From: Bacteroidota bacterium
GTDB lineage: Bacteria; Bacteroidota; Bacteroidia; Chitinophagales; Chitinophagaceae
NCBI GenBank assembly: GCA_013289015.1
Contig: JABDAV010000001.1
Span: 34,895 to 98,894 of the forward strand
Length of the DNA stretch: 64,000 nt
Direction: 5' to 3'
The notes beneath the pieces are model-generated. The model was not told where the DNA came from. It saw only the letters and a program-made list of their open reading frames with translations, and ran no database searches. Positions 1 to 9,277 of this stretch are shown here, in pieces; positions within the stretch are counted from its first letter, which is position 1, and each line of letters starts with the position of its first letter. A program made the position numbers and the translations under genes.

Positions 1-229
1 GAATGCCATAAAATTTACTCAGCATATATCCAAGGAGCTGAGCTGAAACAAGCCAGACCTTGTAATCTATTTTTAAAAAATATATTCCTTCAAAACCAAC
101 AGCAGTAAAAGGTTTTCGAAAAGCATACATGCAGAAATACACACAAAAAGAACACACTGCCGCATAGATGCTGATGAACCATGCAGGCATTTGTTCCAGC
201 TTATTCTTCCATGTTTTTGAAATGAACAT
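1..229 (-). CDS. DUF5690-family membrane carrier (N-terminal part, runs off window)
   Basis: This reading frame is absent from the ORF track because it is cut by the window edge. It reads from an ATG at 229 to base 1 without a stop and gives about 76 residues. After a short basic start come PAWFISIYAAVCSF, CMYAFRKPF and then DYKVWLVSAQLLGYMLSKFYG. The YAFRKPF and QxxGYxxSKFxGI signatures are those I associate with DUF5690 proteins, 12-TM MFS-like carriers of Bacteroidota. Two hydrophobic segments are visible. It lies downstream of the phosphonate-type genes on the same strand, with 88 bp between, so it may be the inner-membrane permease of that pathway (inference). The rest of the protein lies outside the window. 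Confidence 0.75.
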   Translation of the reverse strand, partial: MFISKTWKNKLEQMPAWFISIYAAVCSFCVYFCMYAFRKPFTAVGFEGIYFLKIDYKVWLVSAQLLGYMLSKFYGI

Positions 230-244
230 TTAGTGAATGTTAAG

Positions 245-315
245 ATTGGAATTAGGAATTAGGAATTTGTCTGCATAGAACCGGAGTATTTACCAATTCC
301 TAATTCCAAATTCCC
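245..315. repeat. GGAATTAGGAATT short repeat with inverted copy
   Basis: The intergenic segment contains tandem GGAATTAGGAATTAGGAATT on one side and CCAATTCCTAATTCCAAATTCC on the other, so it can fold into a hairpin. A similar GGAATTTGGAATTAGGAATT string occurs near 32800. This looks like a dispersed short repeat, perhaps also acting as a transcription end between the two minus-strand genes. The function is not known. Confidence 0.5.
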
Positions 316-317
316 GG

Positions 318-1007
318 TTACAATAAGCCAGGCAATTCTTTCAAACTATCAATAATATAATCCGGACGATATAATTCCAGTTGTTCTTTTGTATAAGATT
401 TGCCGGTTGTAACCGCAATTGTAAGTAAACATTCCGCATTTCTTCCTTCTTTAATATCCACTTCTGTATCGCCAATTTTTATTACTTTTTTTGGATCAGT
501 AACGTTTGTGCGCCGCATTAATTCCTGTATCATAAAAGGATGTGGCCTTCCTTCAGCTACTTCATCGCTGCTGATAACAAAATCAACCAAACCATTTTTC
601 ATCCAACCTAAATGTTCAATGATCACATTGGTGATATTGCTGAAAAAACCTGTATCCAAACCGATCTTTATATTGTTGTTTCTTAAAAATGAAAAGGTCT
701 CTTCCGCATAAGGCATTGCTTCAAGTTCGCCTGAATTTTTATAATAGCTGATCATGTTATCAATAAAAAATTCATGCATTTGATTGATGTAATCTTCTGT
801 GATAACAGATTTATCAGGCGCAAATTCTTCGAGCAACGTGCGGATCGCATCTGTCTTTTTATAGCCCATAACAGTTGCAATTTTTTCAGAAGGCACGATA
901 TAATTCTTCTCGCTAAAAGTTTGCGCGAAGGCTTGTGTAATTTCTCCTTTGTCTTTTACAGTAGTGCCCGAGACATCAAATATGGCAAGTTCAATTGTAT
1001 GCTTCAT
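318..1007 (-). CDS. PhnX-like (phosphonatase-like) HAD hydrolase
   Basis: A 229-aa haloacid-dehalogenase-superfamily enzyme. Motif I is DVSGTT (Asp11 nucleophile); the usual second Asp is Ser13, as expected for the phosphonatase-like branch, where that position is not Asp. MGYKK around Lys50 sits where phosphonoacetaldehyde hydrolase carries its Schiff-base lysine in the cap. The GDTEVDI segment supplies the Mg-binding acidic loop. The start codon overlaps the stop of the upstream PhnZ-like gene by 4 bp (ATGA), indicating translational coupling. The neighbours argue for a role in C-P or C-O-P bond cleavage of a small organophosphorus compound. The exact substrate cannot be read from sequence; another phosphoglycolate-type HAD activity is possible. 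Confidence 0.75.
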   Translation of the reverse strand: MKHTIELAIFDVSGTTVKDKGEITQAFAQTFSEKNYIVPSEKIATVMGYKKTDAIRTLLEEFAPDKSVITEDYINQMHEFFIDNMISYYKNSGELEAMPYAEETFSFLRNNNIKIGLDTGFFSNITNVIIEHLGWMKNGLVDFVISSDEVAEGRPHPFMIQELMRRTNVTDPKKVIKIGDTEVDIKEGRNAECLLTIAVTTGKSYTKEQLELYRPDYIIDSLKELPGLL

Positions 1008-1585
1008 TTATAGCTTTCTTTTAAATGTTCTTTTATCAGTGTTTTAAAATGCAAAAGTGGCAACAGCACTGCATCACGTTGTTTTGCCTTTTCATCCCAA
1101 AGCCGCACTTTAATAATATCGTCAAAAAAAGGATGTTGTTCAAACATCAGTATTTCTGATGCATGCATTGGGCCACCCTGCCATTGCAACGTCTGTAAAC
1201 TTGCTTCTGATAATTTTGACTGGTATGTTTCATCAACAGCAACGAGATAACGTTTGGCATTTACATGATTTTCCACCATTGCGCAAATACGTTTTGAAAA
1301 ACCTTTCTCTTTCAGGTATTGCGCGCCAAGGCCTTCATGGTTTATCACGCCATACTTACCCATTTCTTCTGTATGTTCAATATGTTTGAGTAAATGCCCG
1401 ATGTCATGCAGGAATGAACCCAGCACCAGCTCTTCATCTTCGCCTTGTGCCATTGCTTCCATAGCGCATTGTATCATATGCGATGTTTGCGAAACAGGTT
1501 CGCCATCATAATCTTCATCACCATATTTTTCAAACAGTTCTATTATTTCATTGGTGACTTGTTTGTTCGATCTTTCAATATTCAT
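1004..1585 (-). CDS. PhnZ-like HD-domain oxygenase
   Basis: A 193-aa HD-superfamily protein. PhnZ is the mixed-valent di-iron oxygenase that cleaves (R)-2-amino-1-hydroxyethylphosphonate to glycine and phosphate. Visible matches to that family are Tyr26 in DYDGEPVSQ, His36, the HD pair His60-Asp61 in LHDIGH, His83 in NHEG, His107 in ENHVNAKRYL, the QGGPM loop at 136-140 and Asp164 in RLWDEKAK. This spacing fits PhnZ better than ordinary HD phosphohydrolases. It overlaps the PhnX-like gene by 4 bp and follows the phosphatase-superfamily gene by 5 bp, so the three form one transcription unit. A PhnY hydroxylase partner is not in the window. A substrate other than hydroxylated 2-AEP is possible. 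Confidence 0.8.
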   Translation of the reverse strand: MNIERSNKQVTNEIIELFEKYGDEDYDGEPVSQTSHMIQCAMEAMAQGEDEELVLGSFLHDIGHLLKHIEHTEEMGKYGVINHEGLGAQYLKEKGFSKRICAMVENHVNAKRYLVAVDETYQSKLSEASLQTLQWQGGPMHASEILMFEQHPFFDDIIKVRLWDEKAKQRDAVLLPLLHFKTLIKEHLKESYK

Positions 1586-1590
1586 AAAAA

Positions 1591-2664
1591 TTATTTAGTT
1601 ATAATTTGTGCTAAAGGCTGCATTGCCGGATGATCAGGCTTAAAATCAAAACCCAATAAGGCAGCAAAAGTTGATGCAAGTTGTGCCTGGTATAAAGTAT
1701 TACAATCAACTGCTTCACCAATATGCTTTGTGTCCGGGCCAATCGCTGCTATCCATATTTGTCCGGAACCCGGAGTGGTATTCCCATGGGTTGTCCATTT
1801 ATTATTAACTCCTCTTCCGTGATCACAGGTTACGATCAACGTTGTTTTGTTTTTATATTCCGGCATACTTTGTAGCATTTTCCATAGATCAGCTATCATA
1901 TTATCTTCTGCATGCGCACTTTTTAAATATTGATCGTACAAACCTTCGTGTGCATAATCATCTGTTTCATCAAAAGCGATGTACAATACCCGTGGCTTGT
2001 ATGCTTTCAAATATTCACGCGCAGCAAAATAAGTAAGCAGGTCAGGCCGCAGATCAAGCGGCTGGGGAGAAAGCGCTTGTACATCATTCAGAAGTTGCAA
2101 TTGCGGATTATTGAATTGCAATGCATCGTTATTTGAATTTACATAGATGCCACTGCGCCATTTATTCAATATATAAGGAAAACAATCCCATGATGTAAAC
2201 GCAGCTACTTTTCCTTCATAGCCTTTTTGTTTGTTGATGAATTCAAGCACGTTTACGTTTTTATTCCTGATAGTATCGTTTGAATTAACTGCAGAATCAG
2301 GATAACCCGTAAATATTTCGTTATAACCGGGATAAGAAAACCAGTATGGGTTTGCATTATTTACCGAACAACCTTTTGTTCTGTTGCCATAAAGCTGCCC
2401 GTGGCTTTCGATGGTTGTCCATAAAAAAGAAAAGAGTTTTTTCCTGCGTTCATTAATATCATCACTCCAGAACTTTTTTACGATCGCATCAGAATCCCTC
2501 GTAAATTTTTTATTAACTATGATGGCAGAATCAACTCCTTTAAACACCTCCTGCCAACGCATTCCATCTAATGTAACAATTACGAGATTTTCAGTTTTAT
2601 GCTGGGCAGAGACTGTTTGAATGATCCATAAAAAAACCAAAACTGTTAAGCTTGTTTTTTTCAT
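1591..2664 (-). CDS. alkaline-phosphatase-superfamily phosphohydrolase, exported
   Basis: A 357-aa protein with an N-terminal signal peptide ending near SAQ. Metal ligands of the nucleotide pyrophosphatase / type I phosphodiesterase branch are visible: Asp33 in TLDGMRW, the likely nucleophile Ser110 in WFSYPGYNEIFTG, Asp232/Asp235 and His239 in FDETDDYAH, Asp281-His282 in TCDHGRG and His293 in TTHGN. It would act in the periplasm on a phosphoester or phosphonoacetate-like compound. It lies between the SusD gene and the PhnZ-like gene, as expected for a first hydrolytic step after outer-membrane uptake. The Ser in place of the common Thr nucleophile is an alignment by eye. Confidence 0.8.
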   Translation of the reverse strand: MKKTSLTVLVFLWIIQTVSAQHKTENLVIVTLDGMRWQEVFKGVDSAIIVNKKFTRDSDAIVKKFWSDDINERRKKLFSFLWTTIESHGQLYGNRTKGCSVNNANPYWFSYPGYNEIFTGYPDSAVNSNDTIRNKNVNVLEFINKQKGYEGKVAAFTSWDCFPYILNKWRSGIYVNSNNDALQFNNPQLQLLNDVQALSPQPLDLRPDLLTYFAAREYLKAYKPRVLYIAFDETDDYAHEGLYDQYLKSAHAEDNMIADLWKMLQSMPEYKNKTTLIVTCDHGRGVNNKWTTHGNTTPGSGQIWIAAIGPDTKHIGEAVDCNTLYQAQLASTFAALLGFDFKPDHPAMQPLAQIITK

Positions 2665-2740
2665 TCTTTAGAATTTTAAACAAGCAATGCATAAACATGC
2701 ATTGCTTTGCTTGTTGTATGAGAAATGCCGATATAAAAGA

Positions 2741-4318
2741 TTATTTAAGCAACCACATAGCTCCGTTAATATCATCGTTGCCACTATACTGCGATTGCAA
2801 TGCGGCAGTATAATTGGTTGCATTTGCTGTTTTTTCGTTTGAAGGATATTGAAAGCGCAGCGGAATTCTTCCGCTGTTGCCAGTACCGGTTCCGGTTGTA
2901 AATGTTGGCACACCGGTTCTTCTGTTTTGATAATATGCTTCCAAACCGGAATGACGAAACATAGCCAGATATTTCTGCTGTAAAATCTGCGTTAGCCCTG
3001 TTGTGCTGCCGGCATATTTTACAAGTGGCTGTGCATAATAAGTATCAAAGTTTATACTTACAGTTACGGCATTATAAAGCGCTGTTGAGCCGGGGCTTCC
3101 CGATTTAAGAAAATAAGCAGTGTATGGGCCATTTTCAGGAATACCATAAGAAGCCATTGAGGCTTTAATACCGGCCATGTAATAAGCTTCTGCGTTGCCT
3201 GACGGGCCCGAAGGAATCCATCCACGGTTAATGGCTTCTGCGATGTTGAAACACATCTCAGGATAACCAACCTGTATACTTGGCTCGCCGGTGTAGGTTT
3301 CATAATAACGATGGCGGTTGATTAAAGAATATTGCCCTGAATTTGTTTTTTGATACATTGTTCCCAAATCTTCGCCCGGATCAGCACCTACAAAAACGCT
3401 AAAGTCTGTTGAGTCTTTACCCGTTACCAATGCAGTTGCAGGTTCAGTAGTTGCATATACCCGTGGGTCTTTTAACTGCGTTAATAATCCTACATACGTT
3501 GCCGAAGTATTATACCGTAATGCATCGAACCCAAAATTGCCGGGATTCATTGGATATTCATTAGTAGGATAAAGAAATGTATATTGAAGATTATCCGCGT
3601 CGCTTTGCATTACCGGGTATTTTGTTGGATTATTTAAGATTGAAGGAAACTGCGATTTAATATTAAGGTCAGCATCATCTGCCTGTTTGCTTAATTCGAT
3701 CATCAAACGTAACCTGTATGTATTTACAGCCTTTTGCCATCTGGTGAGATCGTTATTAAAATAAATATCACCTTTCATGGTATTATCCTGTATTGCAATA
3801 AGTGCTGCCAATTCTGTGTTGGCACTATCCAGCCAAATAAAAGCCTGTTGAAAAACTTTTTTCTGGGGATCGTAGGTAGGCGTAAGTTCAGTTGTTCCCT
3901 GCAAAGCATCGGTCATAGGAATATCACCCATTTCCAAACTCATCTTGGTAAATAAATAAGCTTTGAAAAAATATGCCATTGCATTGTATACATTACCTGC
4001 GGGCAAACCAACAACAGTGGCCTCTTCATCCATCTTTACAACATTGGTAAGTGTTGCATAATAATCATCACCCGGGCCAAAATCGTAACGGTTATTGCCA
4101 TAATAGTCGTAATCACAACAATAGTATTGTCCCCATCTTTCCTTCATCGTATAAGGTGCTTCAAAAACACTGTTTTCAACTCCGTTCAGCAATAATGATG
4201 ATGGTACGGTTACGGGCTTGTTTTCATTTATTGATAAGCTATCAAAACTTTTTTTACAGCTTGCTGATACCACTAAGATAGCCAGGCAAGGCGTCAATAT
4301 TCTAATCAGACTTTTCAT
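2741..4318 (-). CDS. SusD/RagB-like nutrient-binding outer-membrane lipoprotein
   Basis: About 525 aa from the chosen ATG at 4318. The ORF track starts ten codons earlier at a TTG that lies inside the end of the SusC gene. The chosen start gives MKSLIRI followed by a hydrophobic stretch and the lipobox VSASC, so the mature protein is a lipoprotein. The body resembles the SusD-like_2 type: N-terminal SINENKP, TPR-like helices, and late motifs such as QKYLAMFRHSGLEAYYQNRRTG. SusD proteins form the lid of the SusC barrel and bind substrate at the cell surface. It starts 20 bp after the SusC stop. Here the cargo may be a phosphonate or phosphorylated glycan or lipid, judging by the downstream enzymes (inference). 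Confidence 0.9.
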   Translation of the reverse strand: MKSLIRILTPCLAILVVSASCKKSFDSLSINENKPVTVPSSLLLNGVENSVFEAPYTMKERWGQYYCCDYDYYGNNRYDFGPGDDYYATLTNVVKMDEEATVVGLPAGNVYNAMAYFFKAYLFTKMSLEMGDIPMTDALQGTTELTPTYDPQKKVFQQAFIWLDSANTELAALIAIQDNTMKGDIYFNNDLTRWQKAVNTYRLRLMIELSKQADDADLNIKSQFPSILNNPTKYPVMQSDADNLQYTFLYPTNEYPMNPGNFGFDALRYNTSATYVGLLTQLKDPRVYATTEPATALVTGKDSTDFSVFVGADPGEDLGTMYQKTNSGQYSLINRHRYYETYTGEPSIQVGYPEMCFNIAEAINRGWIPSGPSGNAEAYYMAGIKASMASYGIPENGPYTAYFLKSGSPGSTALYNAVTVSINFDTYYAQPLVKYAGSTTGLTQILQQKYLAMFRHSGLEAYYQNRRTGVPTFTTGTGTGNSGRIPLRFQYPSNEKTANATNYTAALQSQYSGNDDINGAMWLLK

Positions 4319-4337
4319 AACGATTGATATTTTTATT

Positions 4338-7300
4338 TTAGAATACAATATTTAAGTTTATGCCATACCTGCGTGTGGTTGGTGTTTGTAATACCGTTGA
4401 AGTTGTTGCGTAGTTATATTGGTTTATGTCAACATCTTTAAAACGCGGGTCTTTATAGAAGTAGAGCAGGTTGCGCCCCACCAGTGTAATATCAAGTTTG
4501 CTGATAAAACTATTTTTTAATACTGACTGCGGCAAACTATAACCGATGGTTACTTCACGCAATGCTGCATAGGTTTTGCTCATTAAATTTGATTCACTTG
4601 TGTTATAATAATCGCTTACGTATTGTTGTACGAGTGTAGTGGAGGTGTTCGGTGCAAATTTCAAATCACCATAATTCAAAATAGCACCTGTTTGTGAATC
4701 AAAATTTATGGGCACTCCATTAGAAACTACAACGCCTTTACCCACATAAGACCCATGCCATGAAGTATCTCCGGCATGTGCATTATCATCTGCTCTTGAT
4801 ACACCAAAAGCACCTTCTACCGTTTCAATATTTCTACCACCGCGCATTGTTTTTAAATGCATATAATCTGTTGTAACACCACCTACGCTTCCATCAAACT
4901 GAACACCCAGTGTAAATTGTTTATAGCTGAACTTATTGTAAATGCTCCATTGAAAATCTGCATTAAGATTTCCAAGAAATTGTGGAACCGGATTATAAAG
5001 CGGGTAACCTGAAGCATCATATATAATTTGTCCATCAGTAGTTTTTACAAAAGCGCTTCCATAAAATTTATCTACACGGTCACCAACTTTTGCGTTTGCA
5101 TTAGCAAGCGATCCATCAACATAAGAAGCGTAAGTAGTTTGCCCCGGAGGTAACTCATCATATACTTCTTTAAATGTGCTCCAGTTAACCAATACGTCCC
5201 ATTTAAAATCTCTTTTTTGTATAGGCGTACCTGTTAATGAAAGCTCATAACCTGTTTTCTTTGTTTTTAATGCATTGATATAATAATAGCTGAAACCTGA
5301 TGCCGTGGAAATAGGATTCTGTAAGATCTGCGGGCCATCAATATACTGGAAAGCAGTAGCGCTTAAGCCCAGCCTGTTTTTCAGGAAATTGATATCGACA
5401 CCTCCTTCATAGTTAACACGATTGAATGTTTTAATATTCGGATCGTACAAATTACTCGTGTAATAAGCAGCCGTTTGGTTATTATAAGGTTTGCTTGTTG
5501 AGTAAACAGACGAAAGCGAATAATCAGGACCGCCATAAGGTGATGCATAATTATCTCCGTAACCCAGCGGGTAATCAAATAACGATGTACCGGATGGATT
5601 TTCACCAAAAGCGGTTATTGTATTAAAAGGTGCTGCGCCAATAGTTGCAGATGTTGCATCGCCATGCACGGTTGCATAAGAAGCTCTTAGTTTTAAGAAT
5701 GAAATTATGTTGGGAAGAATCTTTAAATAATCTGAAAGAGGAGCAGCAACAGAAACGCTCGGATAAAAATAGCTATCGTGTGCCGCAGGTAATGCCGAAG
5801 ATTTATCAACACGCCCTGTAAAAGATAAAGTTGCATACTTGCTGAATGTTGCATCTAATGAGTAGTATGCACTAAACACCCGCATTGAAGAACTGAAACT
5901 GCTTGATTGGATCGGGTTCAATGAATTGCTGAATGTGTACAATTCAGGAATGGTTAAATAGTCTGTGGAAGTCCAGCTTGAATTGTATTCAAAAATTCGT
6001 GCGCTTCCGCCAACCAATCCTGAAAGATTAACAAACTTTGCTACCTCGTAATTATAGTTTAACTGAATGTCTGTATTGCTTTCAAAAAGATCACGCCTGT
6101 CTTCGCGGTAATCACCCATATTGCCTTCTCTTCCGTAAGGATGCGCAGAATAAGGCATTTTTTCTGTGCGCAAAAGATTATAGGTTGTTATTTGTGTGCG
6201 CGGGGTTATGTTCAAATGTTCATTGATCTTGTAGTTTGCAGATATGTAGCCGTTGATATCTGTTTTATAGTGGCCGCGTAACCAGTCATCTACCATAAAC
6301 CATGGATTATGATAGCGCTGGTATTCTGCAAATATGGATTGTGTTCCCACTTCACCAGGCTGCCAGATACCTTTAATTAAAGGTGAGTTTACGTCCCAGT
6401 CGGCGCCTGTCCAAATTGCTACATTATAAATTAAACTGTTTGGACCATAATCAACATCAGGAAAATTTGGTGAGTATTGGCGATTGAAATTAATGTTTGC
6501 ATTCACTGTTAAACGGCTGTTTAATTTATAGGAACCGTACACACTAAAGTTGGTTATGTTCAGCTCATTGTTTGGTATAATGCTTTGCTGGTAAGATTGC
6601 GACAGAGAAAAGCGAAGTGTATAATTATCACCTGTTGCATTCAACGCAATATTATTGGTGGTTTGAAAACCAGTTCTCAAAAAGTTTGAAAGATTATTTA
6701 CACCACGTGCTATATAAGGTGTTGGTTCAATATGACCGGTATAAGTATAGCCTGGAAATTTTGTAGTAAAGGTTTGATTAGGATCATACGTTCCATCCCA
6801 TTGTGGTATTGGCTGACCATCAAATTTTGGCCCCCAAACATCATAATCATTATCATTCAGGCCCCCGCCTTTGCCATCACCAAAAGCATAGAGCTCATTT
6901 TCTCCCGGCCCGTATTCGTTCTGTAACCTGGGAAAAGCCAGGAAGCCTTTATCCCATGAGTTGGTTGAGTTAAACTCTATATCAAAACCTTTATTCCTTA
7001 ATCCCTTTTTGGTAGTGATAAGAATAGCGCCATATTGTGCACGGCTTCCATACAATGCTGCTGCAGTAGGTCCTTTTAATACGGTAAATGTTTCAACATC
7101 ATCGGGATTGATATTCCATGTGTCTGAATTGATGGGAACACCATCAATAACATACAGCGTAATTTCATTGCCACGCAATAAAACGGTGGGCTTACGCAGC
7201 AATTCTGCAGAAGGCCCCACAGATAAGCCTGCTACTTTTCCCTGTAAACCTGTTATCGGGTTCTGGTCTCTGGCCTTTACCAGGTCTTCACCCTTTACCT

Positions 7301-7682
7301 GCTGTACTGCATAACCCACACGCTTTGCTTCTTTCTTTACACCCAATGCTGTTACTACAACATCACTTAATTGTTCTGTTGAAGGTGAGATACTGATGGT
7401 AATAAAGCCATTATCCGCAACTGCAACTGTTTGCGGATTGTACCCGATAAAGCTTGCAGTTAATTTCTGGCCAACGCTGGCATTAATGGTAAAATTTCCC
7501 TGCGCATCAGAAAGTACATTTTGTTTGCCTGCTGAAACCGTTGCACTTACTACAGGCACCTGTGTTGCAGAATCAACAATTTTGCCATGCAGTTGCAGGG
7601 TTTGTGCATTGGTGTTTAAGAAGAAAAAAAGTACGAATAAACAACCTGAAATAGACTTAATTTTTTGTAATGGTCGCTTCAT
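4338..7682 (-). CDS. SusC/RagA-family TonB-linked outer-membrane transporter
   Basis: A 1114-aa protein with a signal peptide (LFFFLNTNAQ), an N-terminal carboxypeptidase-regulatory-like domain at about 28-100, the SusC linker VVVTALGVKKEAKRVGYA and a plug domain containing YVIDGVPIN and TAAALYGSRAQYGAILITTKKG. A long beta-barrel ends with the aromatic-rich INLNIVF. It couples TonB energy to import through the outer membrane together with the SusD protein just downstream. Length and motif order are typical. It is the first gene of the minus-strand block and has a possible -7 box just upstream. Confidence 0.95.
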   Translation of the reverse strand: MKRPLQKIKSISGCLFVLFFFLNTNAQTLQLHGKIVDSATQVPVVSATVSAGKQNVLSDAQGNFTINASVGQKLTASFIGYNPQTVAVADNGFITISISPSTEQLSDVVVTALGVKKEAKRVGYAVQQVKGEDLVKARDQNPITGLQGKVAGLSVGPSAELLRKPTVLLRGNEITLYVIDGVPINSDTWNINPDDVETFTVLKGPTAAALYGSRAQYGAILITTKKGLRNKGFDIEFNSTNSWDKGFLAFPRLQNEYGPGENELYAFGDGKGGGLNDNDYDVWGPKFDGQPIPQWDGTYDPNQTFTTKFPGYTYTGHIEPTPYIARGVNNLSNFLRTGFQTTNNIALNATGDNYTLRFSLSQSYQQSIIPNNELNITNFSVYGSYKLNSRLTVNANINFNRQYSPNFPDVDYGPNSLIYNVAIWTGADWDVNSPLIKGIWQPGEVGTQSIFAEYQRYHNPWFMVDDWLRGHYKTDINGYISANYKINEHLNITPRTQITTYNLLRTEKMPYSAHPYGREGNMGDYREDRRDLFESNTDIQLNYNYEVAKFVNLSGLVGGSARIFEYNSSWTSTDYLTIPELYTFSNSLNPIQSSSFSSSMRVFSAYYSLDATFSKYATLSFTGRVDKSSALPAAHDSYFYPSVSVAAPLSDYLKILPNIISFLKLRASYATVHGDATSATIGAAPFNTITAFGENPSGTSLFDYPLGYGDNYASPYGGPDYSLSSVYSTSKPYNNQTAAYYTSNLYDPNIKTFNRVNYEGGVDINFLKNRLGLSATAFQYIDGPQILQNPISTASGFSYYYINALKTKKTGYELSLTGTPIQKRDFKWDVLVNWSTFKEVYDELPPGQTTYASYVDGSLANANAKVGDRVDKFYGSAFVKTTDGQIIYDASGYPLYNPVPQFLGNLNADFQWSIYNKFSYKQFTLGVQFDGSVGGVTTDYMHLKTMRGGRNIETVEGAFGVSRADDNAHAGDTSWHGSYVGKGVVVSNGVPINFDSQTGAILNYGDLKFAPNTSTTLVQQYVSDYYNTSESNLMSKTYAALREVTIGYSLPQSVLKNSFISKLDITLVGRNLLYFYKDPRFKDVDINQYNYATTSTVLQTPTTRRYGINLNIVF

Positions 7683-8176
7683 AACATTTAGTTTTAGAAT
7701 GAAGCGGCAAATCTATTTTGGCGTTACCCAAGCGCCCTTAACGAGAGGTTAACAAATGATGAATGAATTATTAAATTTCTTGCCGTAACAAAAACATAAT
7801 TCAGGCTTAATGCAGGGGTTATATTTTTTGCTTAAATGGCAAATGCTTTAAGTATATAATACGGCCATTTGAATGAATAAAAAGGTTGCAGGGACATTTA
7901 AGCAGCTTCACCAGGCATAGGAAGGTTTTTAAATTTTTGTAAATGAGGAATAGTGTTCCAGGTTAACAATCTCGGTTGAACTATAAATTGTGACAAATAC
8001 CTTTATTGTTAACATCAGGAACCATTAAACCTGCGCTTTGCTATGCGTTACTACTATGCCTGTATATGCAAACCAGCCTGTTTTATCATTACAGGCCATA
8101 AATTCTTTTCCGTATAAACTTTGATACAAGGTTTATATTATTTATTTATGAAGTTTGTATTCAAAACAGGAATAAC
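7683..8176. other. divergent intergenic region, susC / PLP-enzyme gene
   Basis: About 490 bp with no convincing gene. It must hold the promoters for the two divergent units. A TAnnTTTG-type -7 box for susC is the only signal I can name. No riboswitch, terminator or RNA gene was recognised. Confidence 0.5.
7708..7715 (-). promoter_or_regulatory. possible Bacteroidota -7 box for susC
   Basis: On the minus strand the octamer TAGATTTG matches the Bacteroidota sigma-ABfr -7 consensus TAnnTTTG. It lies 26-33 nt upstream of the susC ATG. No good TTTG -33 element is seen at the expected spacing, so the call is tentative. Confidence 0.35.
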
Positions 8177-9277
8177 GTGAACTGGTACCAGGTTAAAGAA
8201 ATAGAAACAATTGACTCTCCTGCATTGATCGTATATAAAGAACGCGTGCAGCAAAACATCAATTCAATTATAGCAATGAAAGATGTTGCACAGTTACGAC
8301 CGCATATAAAAACAAATAAGATAGCTGAAGTATGTGCAATGATGTTGGCTAAAGGCATTACAAAATTTAAATGCGCAACTATTGCTGAAGCAGAAATGTT
8401 GGGAATGATAAAAGCGCCGGATGTTTTATTGGCTTACCAGCCAACGCCAACAAAAGCAAAACGGTTCGTACAGCTTGTTCAGCAATATCCTGCAACGCAT
8501 TTTTCCTGTTTGATAGACGATGCGGTGAATGCTTACAATATATCAACTGTGTTTTCAGAAAATAAATTTTGTATTGATGTTTATATTGATTTAAATGATG
8601 GCATGAACAGAACAGGCATTCAGCCGGCAAATGCTTTTGATCTTTTTGATGAATGTGAAAATTTTAAAGGAATAAACATCATCGGCCTGCATGTGTACGA
8701 CGGGCATATACGCGATACTGATATTGAGGAACGCAGGCGAAGAACGGATGAAGCCTTTACAACCGTAATTGATCTGGCCGGTAAAATTGAAGCAGCAACA
8801 GGAAAGCAGCCGAAAATAGTTGCCGGTGGCTCACCCACATTTCCTGTTCACGCGTTGAGAAGTAATGTTGAATGCAGCCCGGGCACATTTGTGTTTTGGG
8901 ATCATGGGTATAAAACGCAATTGCCTGATGAACCTTTTGAATATGCTGCGCTTGTAATAACAAGAGTAATTTCTATTATTGATGAATATACTATTTGCGT
9001 TGATCTTGGGCATAAATCTGTTGCCGCGGAAAATGTTATTGAAAGGCGTATTCATTTTTTGAATGCAGAAAATGTGCAGCCGGTTGGTCAAAGTGAAGAG
9101 CACCTGGTTTTAAAAGTGGATGACGCTTCCGTATATAATATTGGCGATGTTTTTTACGGCGTACCTTATCATATTTGCCCTACTGTTGCTTTGTATGAAA
9201 GAGCCGTTGTTGTTGAAAAAAATGAAGCAGTTGATGAATGGAAAATAATTGCAAGAAACAGGAAAATAAATGTGTAA
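8177..9277 (+). CDS. D-threonine-aldolase/D-serine-dehydratase-like PLP enzyme
   Basis: A 366-aa fold-type III (alanine-racemase-fold) PLP enzyme. RPHIKTNK places the PLP lysine at about residue 45. GLHVYDGH and the glycine-rich AGGSPTFP bind cofactor phosphate. HICPTVALY (His332, Cys334) is the metal-binding pair of the DSD1/D-TA branch. Such enzymes cleave beta-hydroxy-D-amino acids or dehydrate D-serine. The start is a GTG preceded by ACAGGA at good spacing; a ten-codon upstream ORF (8148-8180) ends in TGA overlapping that GTG. It is divergent from the phosphonate-type block. Glycine, the product of PhnZ, is also a D-threonine-aldolase product, so a link is possible but unproven. Confidence 0.85.
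   Translation: MNWYQVKEIETIDSPALIVYKERVQQNINSIIAMKDVAQLRPHIKTNKIAEVCAMMLAKGITKFKCATIAEAEMLGMIKAPDVLLAYQPTPTKAKRFVQLVQQYPATHFSCLIDDAVNAYNISTVFSENKFCIDVYIDLNDGMNRTGIQPANAFDLFDECENFKGINIIGLHVYDGHIRDTDIEERRRRTDEAFTTVIDLAGKIEAATGKQPKIVAGGSPTFPVHALRSNVECSPGTFVFWDHGYKTQLPDEPFEYAALVITRVISIIDEYTICVDLGHKSVAAENVIERRIHFLNAENVQPVGQSEEHLVLKVDDASVYNIGDVFYGVPYHICPTVALYERAVVVEKNEAVDEWKIIARNRKINV

Noticed and set aside
2668-2913. 81-aa ORF on the minus strand overlapping the end of the SusD gene
   Set aside because: Out-of-frame shadow of the SusD gene.
4319-4348. Upstream TTG start for the SusD-like protein
   Set aside because: It would place ten extra residues before a clean lipoprotein signal and lies within the susC stop region.
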